Assembly (NCBI RefSeq): GCF_029335485.1
Contig: NZ_JARJLM010000579.1
Location: 1-39,829 of the forward strand
Source: Cupriavidus basilensis
GTDB lineage: Bacteria > Pseudomonadota > Gammaproteobacteria > Burkholderiales > Burkholderiaceae
Reading direction: 5' to 3'
Length of the DNA stretch: 39,829 bases
Each line of letters opens with the position of its first letter. Position 1 is the first letter of the stretch. Position numbers and translations under genes: made by a program. The notes beneath the pieces are model-generated. The model was not told the origin of the DNA, did not search any database, and saw only the letters and a program-made list of their open reading frames with translations. Shown in pieces: positions 16,027 to 24,664 of the stretch.

Positions 16027-16740
16027 TCATGCCGCGGGCTCAACCGGCCTGAAGGCCAGCCACGCCTGGAATCCCAGTGCCTTGAAGATCAATCGGGGCG
16101 GCTCGAAGCCACTTTCCAGCAGCAGGGCCCGCAGCCGCGTATCGGTGACGGGGTGCCACTGCGTGCCCGTCTTGGCGAGTACCGCGTCGACGGCGGTGCG
16201 CTCCAGGCCCGTAGCCTGAAGCCATTGGCCGTAGGCCCGGGCTAGCAGCGGCACCGGCTCGTAGTCGAGCAAGACCAGCGCGCCGCCGGCACGCAGCCGC
16301 TGCGCCAGCGCGCTCAGGAAGGCCGCTTTGCCGCCATCGTCGGGGATGAAATGCAGGACCAGCGCGGCTACCGCGGCATCGTGCAAGCCGGCCGGCATCT
16401 GGTCCAGCGTGGTGGCGTGGAACGCGACGCGGCTCTCGCAACCGGCGCCTTGCGCCTTGCGGCGCGCCACGGCGAGCATGCCGGCGGAAGGGTCGAGTGC
16501 GCTGAAGCGCCACCGCGGCCCGCCGGCGGCCAGCCGCAGCAGCTCATTGCCGGTGCCGCAGCCGGCCAGCAGCAGGCGGGCGTCGGCCGGCAGCAGGCTG
16601 GCGAAGGTCGCCGCCATCAGGTCGTGGGCGAGGGCATAGCCCGGCACGAGCCGCGGTACGCGGTCATCGTAGTCGCTGGCCGCAGCGTCGGAAAACACGG
16701 TGCTGGGGCGATGGTCCGGGCTGGGCGAACCTGCTGTCAT
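16027..16740 (-). CDS. Class I SAM-dependent methyltransferase
   Basis: A 237-residue methyltransferase of unknown substrate. SAM motif I is LLLAGCGTGNELLRLA (about residues 55-70). The acidic end of beta-2 is FSALDPSAGML, and motif post-I/IV includes HDAAVAALVLHFIPDD. The C-terminal half has LRAGGALVLLDYEPV. The start is the ATG at 16740, with AGGAG 6 bp upstream; a longer reading to 16887 has no such site. It is a single gene on the minus strand, downstream of the hydrolase gene. Nothing nearby fixes the substrate. Confidence 0.85.
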   Translation of the reverse strand: MTAGSPSPDHRPSTVFSDAAASDYDDRVPRLVPGYALAHDLMAATFASLLPADARLLLAGCGTGNELLRLAAGGPRWRFSALDPSAGMLAVARRKAQGAGCESRVAFHATTLDQMPAGLHDAAVAALVLHFIPDDGGKAAFLSALAQRLRAGGALVLLDYEPVPLLARAYGQWLQATGLERTAVDAVLAKTGTQWHPVTDTRLRALLLESGFEPPRLIFKALGFQAWLAFRPVEPAA

Positions 16741-17045
16741 CGGTAACTCCTGGTTTGCCGCGCCTGGGCGGCGATGTCGGTGCCTGGCCTGCAGGCCTGC
16801 CAGCATGGTACGGTTGCGCTGAAGCGCCGGCGCTGCGGTTTTGAATGGTTTCCGGATGGATTCATATGCATTCGGGAGACCGCTCATGCGCGCGCAGATG
16901 GACCGTGCGCTGACGATCGGCTATCTCTGCGCGGCCGCCGGGCTCAACGGATTCGAGCTTCAGCACGGCCTTCCAGCGCTCTTCGGCCGCTCGCCAAAGA
17001 CCGTGTTCGGCAAGCGGGGCGGGTAGCCGCCGACGGGCGGGCCCG
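16741..17045. other. Intergenic region between methyltransferase and hydrolase genes
   Basis: This 305-bp stretch carries the ribosome binding site of the methyltransferase gene at its left edge. I see no convincing gene or structured element in the rest. A 61-codon plus-strand frame at 16841-17026 has no ribosome binding site and no recognisable family. Confidence 0.4.
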
Positions 17046-18098
17046 TCAGTGCTGCGCCAGGCCGTCCAGGCGCTCCACTGCATCCACCGCCGCCGCGCGG
17101 GCTGCGGGGGACAGGGTGAGCGTGATATGGCCGGTATCGGGCACCAGGGTCACCGGGATATCCGGCCTGCCCGCATCGGCAAACACCTGGGCGTACTTGT
17201 CGGCGACGAAGACTTCGTCGTTCCGTCCCGCCAGCACGGCCGCGGGCCGGTGGATCGCCCGGATATTCTGCTGGTAGGCCTCGTCCGGCTGGAAGTTCGT
17301 TACCAGCGCAAACGAGTACCACGGGGTGAGCTCGGCGCGCGGCGCGTCGTTGACGGCGAAGGCGATCACCGGCAGGTGGTTCAGGCCGGTGATGCCGATG
17401 CGGTTGAGCAGCACCAGCGCGATCACGCGCGGCATGCCGACCGATACCCAGCCGCCGCCGTTGGGGCGATAGGTGGCTGCGTGGCGGTTGGTGTAGGGTG
17501 CCATGAACAGGTAGTTGTCGAACAGCGCCTGTCGCTCGCCGCCCGCCACGCGGATCGCAAAGCCGCCTCCCGAGGAGAATCCCGCCAGCGTCTTCGGGCC
17601 GGCGGGCTGGACGGTGCGGACGAAGTCTTCCAGGTCGTCGTCCAGCTGGCCGATATAGGCGATGTCGCCGCGCGGGCCCGAAGCGCCGTGGCCGCGTATA
17701 TCCAGTGCGTAGACCGTGAAGCCGGCCTGGGCGAAACGCTGGGCGAGCGGATGCATGCTCTGGCTGTTGGCGGAGGAGCCATGCACCAGCACCACGCTGC
17801 CCCGGCTGGCGGTGCCGCCGGCGCCCGGATAGCGGCGATAGGCGAGCTGCGCGCCATCGCGTGCCGCGTAGCGGGCGAGGGGCGGTAGCGCGGAGAAGTC
17901 CACGTCCTTGAACGGGTCGCTGATGCTCAGCATCGGTTTTGGCCGGGCCGGGCCGCCGAACACAATGGCGGCGGCCAGGGCCAGCAGCAGCGCGGCAACG
18001 ATGGCGGAGACGGCAACGGCAATGGTTCGCGGTTTCACGGTGATGGCGTTGGCGTGGTTGAAAATGGCCGGTCGTGTCTGGAGCGGGCACCCCTGCAT
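17046..18098 (-). CDS. Membrane-anchored alpha/beta hydrolase
   Basis: A 350-residue hydrolase of the lysophospholipase/esterase type. An N-terminal hydrophobic segment (TIAVAVSAIVAALLLALAAA) anchors it or acts as an uncleaved signal, placing the enzyme outside the cytoplasmic face. Motifs in order: VLVHGSSANS (oxyanion HG), YALDIRGHGAS, the nucleophile elbow GFSSGG, the acid loop GRNDEVF, and the catalytic histidine in DTGHITL near the C-terminus. The start could be a few residues later, since the ribosome binding site is weak. It is followed by the methyltransferase gene on the same strand. Its natural ester or amide substrate cannot be told from the sequence. Confidence 0.88.
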   Translation of the reverse strand: MQGCPLQTRPAIFNHANAITVKPRTIAVAVSAIVAALLLALAAAIVFGGPARPKPMLSISDPFKDVDFSALPPLARYAARDGAQLAYRRYPGAGGTASRGSVVLVHGSSANSQSMHPLAQRFAQAGFTVYALDIRGHGASGPRGDIAYIGQLDDDLEDFVRTVQPAGPKTLAGFSSGGGFAIRVAGGERQALFDNYLFMAPYTNRHAATYRPNGGGWVSVGMPRVIALVLLNRIGITGLNHLPVIAFAVNDAPRAELTPWYSFALVTNFQPDEAYQQNIRAIHRPAAVLAGRNDEVFVADKYAQVFADAGRPDIPVTLVPDTGHITLTLSPAARAAAVDAVERLDGLAQH

Positions 18099-18744
18099 AT
18101 CGAAAGGTGCGCTATTCCCTACCGCAGGCTAGCACGCTTCGCCGCCGGACAGTGAGGATACCTGGCGTATGCGTTGCTTGATGCGTGGGGCTGTCATCCG
18201 GAGCACCTCCGCGTGAAGTCGGCACCCGGTGGATTACGAAGCGCCGGCCTGAGCGGGCGCAAGTTACATGGGGGGCGGGGAGGGAGCCTTGGCGGCGGGC
18301 GCGCCTTCGCCGTGCTTTGGCGGACCGGCCAGCCTATGGCGCCGCGATCATTCTCATTCGCGCCCCATTACGCTTCCCGCGGCCTGCGGCGCAGCGCGGC
18401 GAAGTCGGATAGACGGCAAATACGTATCGGCGGGCGAGGAATCCGGCGTCGGTGAATGGCCTGCAAACTGGCCGGTCCACGCCACCGCTCCCGCCTGTGC
18501 GAGAATCCACCGTTCTGCCGAAAAACGGCAAGGATGCGACAATCTTCCGCTTGCGGCACAAGGCATTGTTCCTGATCTGGAACAGTCTATTCCGCATGCG
18601 ATGGCATCCAACCGTCCGGCCGGCCATTATCCTTCGTCGCGGACTACCAGTTTTACTAGGCCGGCGCATCGACGCATTCAAAACTACGTGGTGTTGCCGA
18701 TAACGTTATGCAATCATCTCGATTTCTCCAACTTGGTCTCTGCC
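18099..18744. promoter_or_regulatory. Divergent intergenic region, hydrolase/pagL
   Basis: This 646-bp region lies between the minus-strand hydrolase and the plus-strand pagL-like gene. A perfect 10-bp palindrome, ATAACGTTAT, sits at 18702-18711, 33 bp before the pagL ATG, flanked by TTGC on the left and GCAA on the right. It may be an operator or part of the promoter. I see no other motif, and the reading frames here look like shadows. Confidence 0.35.
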
Positions 18745-19311
18745 ATGCGCCTACTTGCTGCCTCCATCCTTTTTCTGTCTGGCGTACTTGCCAGTGCTGC
18801 AGCCGTTGCCGCCCCGGCCACTGAAGATTCCTCCTGGTTTGAACCGTTGCGCTTGGGCGCCTCCGTGGGCGCTGGCAGCGATGCCTCGATGGCGCGCCTG
18901 GAGGCGCGCTGGAATTTGAAGAGAGACCTCTGGTCCACGGATTCCAAGTCGGTGCGCATTCGCCTCGGGCTCGAAGCTTCCATCGGCGGCTGGAATCCGC
19001 ATGGCGCTAACAGCAATTTGATGGGCGATATCGGCTTTACGCCGATCTTCCGCGTTCAGGGCGCCGGTTCGTCGGGTCCCTTCGCCGAAATTGGCGCTGG
19101 CGCGCACCTGCTGACGCGCTCGCATATTTCCGATACCAAGGTCTTTTCCTCGGCGTTCCAGTTTGGCGATCGCGTTGCCGTCGGCTACCGTTTTGGCGAC
19201 GCACTGGATTCGGAGCTTGCAGTGCGTTTCCAGCATTACTCCAATGCCGGGATCAAGCAGCCCAACCCCGGCATCAACTATTACCTCCTGCAGTACTCGG
19301 CCCGCTTCTGA
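18745..19311 (+). CDS. pagL: PagL-like lipid A 3-O-deacylase
   Basis: Outer-membrane beta-barrel enzyme that removes the 3-O acyl chain of lipid A. The 188-residue precursor has a clear signal peptide (MRLLAASILFLSGVLASAAA, then VAAPATED). The C-terminal half shows alternating barrel strands ending in LLQYSARF, with the terminal aromatic residue typical of outer-membrane proteins. The PagL signature RFQHYSNAGIKQPNPGIN carries the catalytic His and Ser (HYS). In Pseudomonas aeruginosa PagL the third residue, E140, falls in GIE; the aligned position here is N in GIN. Activity with Asn there is uncertain. The ATG at 18745 gives the signal peptide. It stands alone, so no operon partner helps. Confidence 0.85.
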   Translation: MRLLAASILFLSGVLASAAAVAAPATEDSSWFEPLRLGASVGAGSDASMARLEARWNLKRDLWSTDSKSVRIRLGLEASIGGWNPHGANSNLMGDIGFTPIFRVQGAGSSGPFAEIGAGAHLLTRSHISDTKVFSSAFQFGDRVAVGYRFGDALDSELAVRFQHYSNAGIKQPNPGINYYLLQYSARF

Positions 19312-19647
19312 TTCCCGATTTCTGAATTCCGATCGTTCGATGGCTTGCGGACCGGTTGCCCCGAGGCTGCCGGTTCGTGCCGGAGCGATGGCTTCTGGTT
19401 CCGCATCCGGATAGTCGGGCGACCAGGATCGAGGCCGTGCCTCGTTCTCGAATGTAATGTATTTTAAATAGCACATTATATTGGGTGATGGCTTCGATTC
19501 CATTGGCTACAAGCGCGGCAGGACCTCGTCAGTTCCTGTGACGGGCTTGGGACGCGCGGAATGCCCTGGATGGCAAGCCGGGCGTGCGCCCGATCTCTTT
19601 CACTACACTCCAGCCAAGGCAATCGTTACTTCTCCCTATTCCGCGCC
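19312..19647. promoter_or_regulatory. Intergenic region upstream of LysR gene, with AT-rich inverted repeat
   Basis: An inverted repeat in AT-rich DNA has arms AATGTAATGT (19451-19460) and ACATTATATT (19473-19482), nine of ten positions pairing, around a 12-bp centre ATTTTAAATAGC. It lies 165 bp before the LysR start and is the most AT-rich spot in the area. It could be a promoter with an operator. Just after the pagL stop, TCTGATTCCCGAT and TCTGAATTCCGAT form a direct repeat (19307-19319 and 19321-19333). Confidence 0.4.
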
Positions 19648-20571
19648 ATGCGCCTGCGTCATCTCGAAGTGTTTCATGCGGTCATGCGCACCGGCTCGCT
19701 CAGCCGCGCAGCGCAACTGCTTTGCGTTTCCCAGCCGGCGGCCAGCAAGGTGCTCGCCCATGCGGAGCGCGATCTCGGGCTAAAGCTGTTCAAGAGGGCT
19801 CACGGGCGGCTGCTGCCGACCCGTGAGGCAGAGCTGCTCTATGCCGAGACCGGACACCTGTTTGCCAACCTGGAGAATGTCAGGCGTCTCGCGCGCAATC
19901 TCAAGCGGCATCCCGAAGGCCATGTGCGTCTTGGCTGCCTGCCGAGCCTGGGCTTGAGCCTGATTCCGCAGGCGGTGCGGGATTTCCGCCTGCAGTGTCC
20001 GGGAGTCTCGCTGGAGATCCAGACCCGCCACAGCGATGAGCTGTTGGCGCTGGTGCTGTCACGGGAACTGGATCTCGGGGTGGTATTCGATCCGCCGGCC
20101 CGGCCGGGTGTGGCGGTGGCCGATCTCGGCCGTGCCGCGGTGGTCTACCTTGGGCCGCAACAGGGCGAGGCGGCGGGCGGACCGGTCCACCTGGCGGAAC
20201 TTGACGATCAACGATGGATCGGGATCGGCAGCAGCGATCCGCTCGGCGGCCTGATCGCGCAGGCCTGCCACGAGCTTGGCCTGGAAGAGCGTACACCCAT
20301 GATCGAGGCGCGCACTTACTATGTGGCGGCCGCCCTCGCGGAGTGCGGCGTGGGTTATGCGCTGGTGGACCAGTTTACCGCGCAGTTCGCCGCGCGCGGC
20401 AGCCACAGCGACCTGACCGTCCAGCCGGTGGCGCCGGCTCTCTCGGTCGGGGTGACGGCGATCTATCCGGAGGGCGGCGTCTCCTCGCGTGCGCTGGATG
20501 CATTGCTGGACGTGTTGCGCGCTCAGTTGGCGGCGACCCTCGTCGTGGCGCCTCCGCTGGCATCTCCATAA
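19648..20571 (+). CDS. LysR-family transcriptional regulator of the D-amino-acid operon
   Basis: A 307-residue LysR-type regulator. The N-terminal HTH is MRLRHLEVFHAVMRTGSLSR followed by AAQLLCVSQPAASKVLAHAE. The effector domain starts near residue 90 (GHVRLGCLPSLGLSLIPQAV). The ATG at 19648 gives the canonical LysR N-terminus; the reading frame extends upstream without homology. It lies 136 bp ahead of, and on the same strand as, a six-gene catabolic operon. This is less common than the divergent layout but still suggests it controls that operon. The residues match the general CysB/GcvA fold; the ligand is unknown. Confidence 0.9.
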   Translation: MRLRHLEVFHAVMRTGSLSRAAQLLCVSQPAASKVLAHAERDLGLKLFKRAHGRLLPTREAELLYAETGHLFANLENVRRLARNLKRHPEGHVRLGCLPSLGLSLIPQAVRDFRLQCPGVSLEIQTRHSDELLALVLSRELDLGVVFDPPARPGVAVADLGRAAVVYLGPQQGEAAGGPVHLAELDDQRWIGIGSSDPLGGLIAQACHELGLEERTPMIEARTYYVAAALAECGVGYALVDQFTAQFAARGSHSDLTVQPVAPALSVGVTAIYPEGGVSSRALDALLDVLRAQLAATLVVAPPLASP

Positions 20572-20707
20572 CCTTGGGTTATGGGTTGTGCCGTAAAGAT
20601 CATTTGAACCTGACCTCTGTCGCGTCCACACTTCCGCTTTGCCCAGCCAGTCCGCCAGCAGCGGAGATGGCTGGCGGCAACGGGATATCGAGGCAGGAGA
20701 GAACAGC

Positions 20708-21961
20708 ATGCGGATTTGCGTACTTGGCGGCGGCGTGGTGGGTGTCGCCAGTGCATATTACCTGGCGCGCGAAGGCCACAGCGTGACCCTGCTCGAAGCG
20801 CGCGAGGGACTGGCGCTGGAAACCAGCCTGGCCAACGGCGCTCAGCTGAGCTACAGCTATGTGGCGCCGCTTGCCGATCCCGCGGTGCTGCCCAAGTTGC
20901 CGGGCTGGTTGTTGAACCGGGATTCCCCGCTGCGCTTCGTGCCCAGCCTGGACCCGCACCAATGGCGCTGGTGCCTGGCTTTCCTGCGCGCCTGCCGCAG
21001 CGACGTGGCCCGCGCGGTCACTGCCGAGTTGCTTGGCCTCGGTTATCACAGCCGTGCCCTGGTGCATGACCTTGTCACGCGCGAGAAACTGGATTTCGAC
21101 TACCAGCGCAACGGCAAGCTGGTGGTCTACCGCGATCCGGCGGCATTCGCCGGCGCGCGCCGGCAACTGGACTATCAGGCCGGGCTCGGCAGCAGCCAGC
21201 AAGCGCTGGACGGTGCGGCCTGCGTGGCGCTGGAGCCCGTGCTGGCCCAGCTTGGTGACCGGCTTGCGGGCGGCATTCATACGCCCAGCGAAGATGCCGG
21301 CGATTGCCATGCCTTCAGCACGAAGCTGGCCGAATTGACAGGGCAGCGCTATGGCGCGAGATTCCACTGCGGCGAGCGCGTCACCGGCCTGCGCCGCGAG
21401 GGCCGCGCCGTGGTGGCGGTGCGTACGGAGGGCGGCGAGATCGAGGCCGATGCCTTCGTCATCGCGGCCGGCATGGGTAGCGTTCCCTTGCTGGCGCAGC
21501 TGGGCCTGCGCCTGCCAATGTATCCGCTGACCGGCTACAGCCTGACCGCGCCGGTGGTGAGCGGCAGGCACCGGCCGCCCGGAATCAGCATCACCGACCT
21601 TCACCACAAGGTGGTGTATGCGCGCCTGGGTCAACGCCTGCGCATTGCCGGCATGGTGGACCTGGCCGGCCGGCACCCCCGCGCCGACCGGCGGCGCATT
21701 GCCTTGCTGGCGCGGCAGGCACGCGAGACGTTTCCCGACAGCGCGGATTTCGACGCGGCGACTGCCTGGTGCGGAAGCCGGCCGGCTACCCCCGACAGCA
21801 AGCCCTTGATCGGTGCGACTCCGTACGCCAACCTGTGGCTGAACACCGGCCACGGCGCGCTGGGCTTTACCCTGGCTTGCGGTAGCGCGGCTTTGCTGGC
21901 CGACGCCATTGCCGGGCGGCCAGCGCCGCTGGATGCGGCAGCCTTTGCGCTGGCCCGCTGA
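20708..21961 (+). CDS. DadA-like D-amino-acid dehydrogenase (FAD)
   Basis: Oxidises D-amino acids to 2-oxoacids and ammonia, passing electrons to the respiratory chain. The 417-residue length is close to E. coli DadA. The FAD motif is at the N-terminus (MRICVLGGGVVGVASAYYLA), followed by the DadA-type SLANGAQLSYSYVAPLADP segment. The C-terminal FAD contact is SRPATPDSKPLIG, then NLWLNTGHGALGFTLACGSA. Start: ATG at 20708 with AGGAG upstream. It is the first enzyme of the operon after the LysR gene and is followed by a D-aminoacylase, a logical partner: the acylase frees a D-amino acid and this enzyme oxidises it. A glycine or L-amino-acid oxidase role is less likely but not excluded. Confidence 0.88.
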   Translation: MRICVLGGGVVGVASAYYLAREGHSVTLLEAREGLALETSLANGAQLSYSYVAPLADPAVLPKLPGWLLNRDSPLRFVPSLDPHQWRWCLAFLRACRSDVARAVTAELLGLGYHSRALVHDLVTREKLDFDYQRNGKLVVYRDPAAFAGARRQLDYQAGLGSSQQALDGAACVALEPVLAQLGDRLAGGIHTPSEDAGDCHAFSTKLAELTGQRYGARFHCGERVTGLRREGRAVVAVRTEGGEIEADAFVIAAGMGSVPLLAQLGLRLPMYPLTGYSLTAPVVSGRHRPPGISITDLHHKVVYARLGQRLRIAGMVDLAGRHPRADRRRIALLARQARETFPDSADFDAATAWCGSRPATPDSKPLIGATPYANLWLNTGHGALGFTLACGSAALLADAIAGRPAPLDAAAFALAR

Positions 21962-22064
21962 ATGCCATCTTCCATCCCTGAATCGAAACCCAATGCATCC
22001 GCACTCTGACGGCGCGCCGCTTGCCGGTTCGCCGCGCGGTGGAGCGGTTTCCCGGAGTTGAACC

Positions 22065-23498
22065 ATGCCCACCTGCGATTTGTTGTTCCTGAATGGCCAG
22101 TTGATCGATGGTACCGGCGCGCCACGCCGCGCCGGCGCGCTGGCGGTGGATGGCGGCCGCATTGCCGCCATCGGCGATTGCGCCGGCTGGGAAGCCGGTC
22201 GTGTCATCGATGCCGCCGGCCGTGTGCTTGCGCCTGGCTTTATCGACGTGCATACGCACGATGACAGCGCCTTGCTGAAGACGCCGGCGATGCCGGCCAA
22301 GACCAGCCAGGGCGTGACCACCGTGATTGCTGGCAATTGCGGGATCAGCATCGCACCGCTGGTGCCGCGCTACCCGCTGCCCCAGCCGCTGGCGTTGCTG
22401 GGGGAGGTGCCGGACTACCGTTTCGCTACCGTGGCGGCATACCGGAGCGCGCTCGAGGCCGCGCCGCCTAGCGTGAATGTCGGGCTGCTGGTCGGGCACA
22501 GCACGCTGCGCGCGGGGGCGATGCAGGACACCAGCCGTGCTGCCAGCGCCGGCGAGATCGAAGCGATGAGCGCGGCCCTGGCGCAGGCCTTGCTGGACGG
22601 CGGCCTGGGCCTGAGTACCGGGCTGAGCTATCCGGCCAGCCGCGCGGCGCCCACCGCCGAGGTGGTGGCGCTGGCGCGGGTAACGGCCAGCCATCCCGGC
22701 GCGATCTACACCACGCATATGCGCAGCGAGCGCGACCAGGTGATCGAAGCCGTGCGCGAGACGCTGCAGATCGGCCGCGAGGCGGCCATTCCCGTCGTGA
22801 TCTCGCATCACAAATGCATCGGTCGCCGTAATTTCGGCAAGACAACCGTGACGCTCGAACTGATCGACCGCGCGCTCGCAACGCAGGACGTCGCGCTTGA
22901 CGTCTATCCCTATACCGCCAGTTCCACCGTGCTGTTGCCGGAATTCGTCGGCGATGCCGAGCGCATCATCGTCACCAGTTCGCAGCCGCACCCCGAGCAG
23001 GCGCGCCGCGATCTCCATGAGATTGCCGCCGAGTGGGGCGTGTCGCTGGAGGATGCGGCAGCGCGGTTGGGGCCCGCCACCGCCATCTATTTCCAGATGG
23101 ACGAGGCCGACCTGCGCCGCGTGCTGGGGCATCCGCGCACCATGATCGGGTCGGATGGCATCCCCGGGCCCTACCCGCATCCGCGCCTGTGGGGCAGCTT
23201 CCCGCGCGTGCTCGGCCACTACGCGCGCGAACTCGGACTGCTGACGCTGGAGGACGCGGTACGCCGCATGACCTCGCTGCCAGCATCGGTCTTTGGCCTG
23301 CCCGGGCGCGGCATGCTGCGGGAGGGGTACGCGGCGGACCTTGTGCTGTTCGATCCGGATGGCGTGATCGATCGCGCTGATTACACGCAGCCGTGCGAGC
23401 CGTCGGTGGGGATCGAGCAGGTCTATGTGAACGGCTGCGAGGTGTGGGGGCGCGCAGGCGCCACCGGCGCGGCCGCCGGCCGGTTCCTGGCGCGCTGA
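22065..23498 (+). CDS. N-acyl-D-amino-acid deacylase (D-aminoacylase)
   Basis: Zinc-dependent amidohydrolase that hydrolyses N-acyl-D-amino acids to a D-amino acid and a carboxylic acid. The 477-residue protein is family-normal in length. The metal ligands match the Alcaligenes D-aminoacylase pattern: H63 and H65 (DVHTHDD), C92 (AGNCGIS), H218 (TTHMR), H248/H249 (SHHK) and catalytic D364 (IGSDGIPG). The small beta-sandwich at both ends (LLFLNGQLIDGTGAPRRAGA; the final VYVNGCEVWGR) is also typical. It lies 103 bp after the dadA-like gene and 106 bp before a Bug gene. The absence of a signal peptide means it acts in the cytoplasm after uptake. Confidence 0.92.
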   Translation: MPTCDLLFLNGQLIDGTGAPRRAGALAVDGGRIAAIGDCAGWEAGRVIDAAGRVLAPGFIDVHTHDDSALLKTPAMPAKTSQGVTTVIAGNCGISIAPLVPRYPLPQPLALLGEVPDYRFATVAAYRSALEAAPPSVNVGLLVGHSTLRAGAMQDTSRAASAGEIEAMSAALAQALLDGGLGLSTGLSYPASRAAPTAEVVALARVTASHPGAIYTTHMRSERDQVIEAVRETLQIGREAAIPVVISHHKCIGRRNFGKTTVTLELIDRALATQDVALDVYPYTASSTVLLPEFVGDAERIIVTSSQPHPEQARRDLHEIAAEWGVSLEDAAARLGPATAIYFQMDEADLRRVLGHPRTMIGSDGIPGPYPHPRLWGSFPRVLGHYARELGLLTLEDAVRRMTSLPASVFGLPGRGMLREGYAADLVLFDPDGVIDRADYTQPCEPSVGIEQVYVNGCEVWGRAGATGAAAGRFLAR

Positions 23499-23604
23499 GC
23501 CTTGCCGTGGCCAGGCGGCGCCATCGTGCACTACCTGGCGTGGCCGGATTGCCAGCCCGCATCGCATCGCGCGGACAACCCATCACTACCCGAGGAGACC
23601 CAAC

Positions 23605-24582
23605 TTGAAACAAGCCCATTCCCCGTTGCTTCCGATGCTGGCGGCGCTCGCTGTCGGCTTTGCCGCCGCGCCCGTGGCCGCTGCCTATCCGGAGCGGCCG
23701 ATTACCCTGGTGATACCGTTCTCGGCAGGAGGGCCGACCGATGTGGTCGGCCGCATCGTGGCCGCCAAGGCAGCCGGACTCCTGGGCCAGCAGATCGTGG
23801 TCGACAATCGCGTGGGCGCGGCCGGCACCATTGGCCTGACGGCGGTGGCGCGCGCCAGGCCGGATGGCTACACCCTGGGTCTGGCCACCGTCAGTACGCA
23901 CGGCACCGCGCCGCATCTGATGGCCAAGCCGCCTTATGACCCCGTCAAGGACTTCACGCCGGTGACCAACCTGGTCAGCAGTCCCAACATCCTGAGCGTG
24001 CATCCGGGCTTTCCGGCGCAGACGCTGAAGCAGTTCGTGACCTACGTGCAGCAGCACCCCGGCAAGGAGAGCTATGCCAACGCCGGCGCGGGCGGCATCA
24101 ACGACCTTGGCATGGCCTGGTTCCTGCAGATCAACAATGCCGCCATGGTGAGCGTGGCCTACAAGGGTTCGGCGCCGGCCTTGAACGATGCGATCGGCGG
24201 CAGCGTTACCACGATTTTCGATAACTTCCCGTCTTCCCTGCCATTCATCAAGGCGGGCAAGTTGCGCGCCTTGGCCATCACCGGCACGCAGCGCAACGAC
24301 AAGCTGCCCGATGTGCCGACCTTCGCCGAGCTTGGCTACAAGGACTTCGACGTCAGCGCCTGGTACGGCGTGGTGGCGCCGGCGCACCTGCCGGCCGACG
24401 TGCGTGCCAGGCTGGCGGATGCCTTCATTGCCGCACTCAAGGATCCCGGCACGCGCCAGCGCCTGATCGATGCCGGCGCCTACCCGGTCGGGAATAGCCC
24501 AGAGGCGTTCGCGCGCCAGATCGGCCGCGAATACGAGCGCTGGGGCGCGGTGATCCGCAAAGCCGGGATCACTCCACAGTAG
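23605..24582 (+). CDS. Bug-family tripartite tricarboxylate transporter substrate-binding protein
   Basis: A 325-residue periplasmic binding protein. The signal peptide is [20 protein letters not shown], ending near VAAA-YPERP. Bug features: [67 protein letters not shown] and [16 protein letters not shown]. Start: ATG at 23605 after GAGGAG. It is the third gene of the D-amino-acid operon, directly followed by a multi-pass permease that is not TctA. By context it binds an N-acyl amino acid or similar carboxylate in the periplasm. The Bug family mainly binds carboxylates, which fits N-acyl-amino acids. Confidence 0.93.
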   Translation: MKQAHSPLLPMLAALAVGFAAAPVAAAYPERPITLVIPFSAGGPTDVVGRIVAAKAAGLLGQQIVVDNRVGAAGTIGLTAVARARPDGYTLGLATVSTHGTAPHLMAKPPYDPVKDFTPVTNLVSSPNILSVHPGFPAQTLKQFVTYVQQHPGKESYANAGAGGINDLGMAWFLQINNAAMVSVAYKGSAPALNDAIGGSVTTIFDNFPSSLPFIKAGKLRALAITGTQRNDKLPDVPTFAELGYKDFDVSAWYGVVAPAHLPADVRARLADAFIAALKDPGTRQRLIDAGAYPVGNSPEAFARQIGREYERWGAVIRKAGITPQ

Positions 24583-24664
24583 TCCGAGCCGGACAAAGCG
24601 GGCGGGGAGCGCCGCGGGTAGACAAGCGATACGAAACAAGAGATACGAAAAAAACGGAGATGGC

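Noticed and set aside
16841-17026. 61-codon plus-strand frame between two minus-strand genes
   Set aside because: No ribosome binding site, no hydrophobic or conserved pattern, and a biased composition.
20600-23567. Long minus-strand frames opposite the DadA-like and D-aminoacylase genes
   Set aside because: Antisense shadows in GC-rich DNA without motifs or ribosome binding sites.
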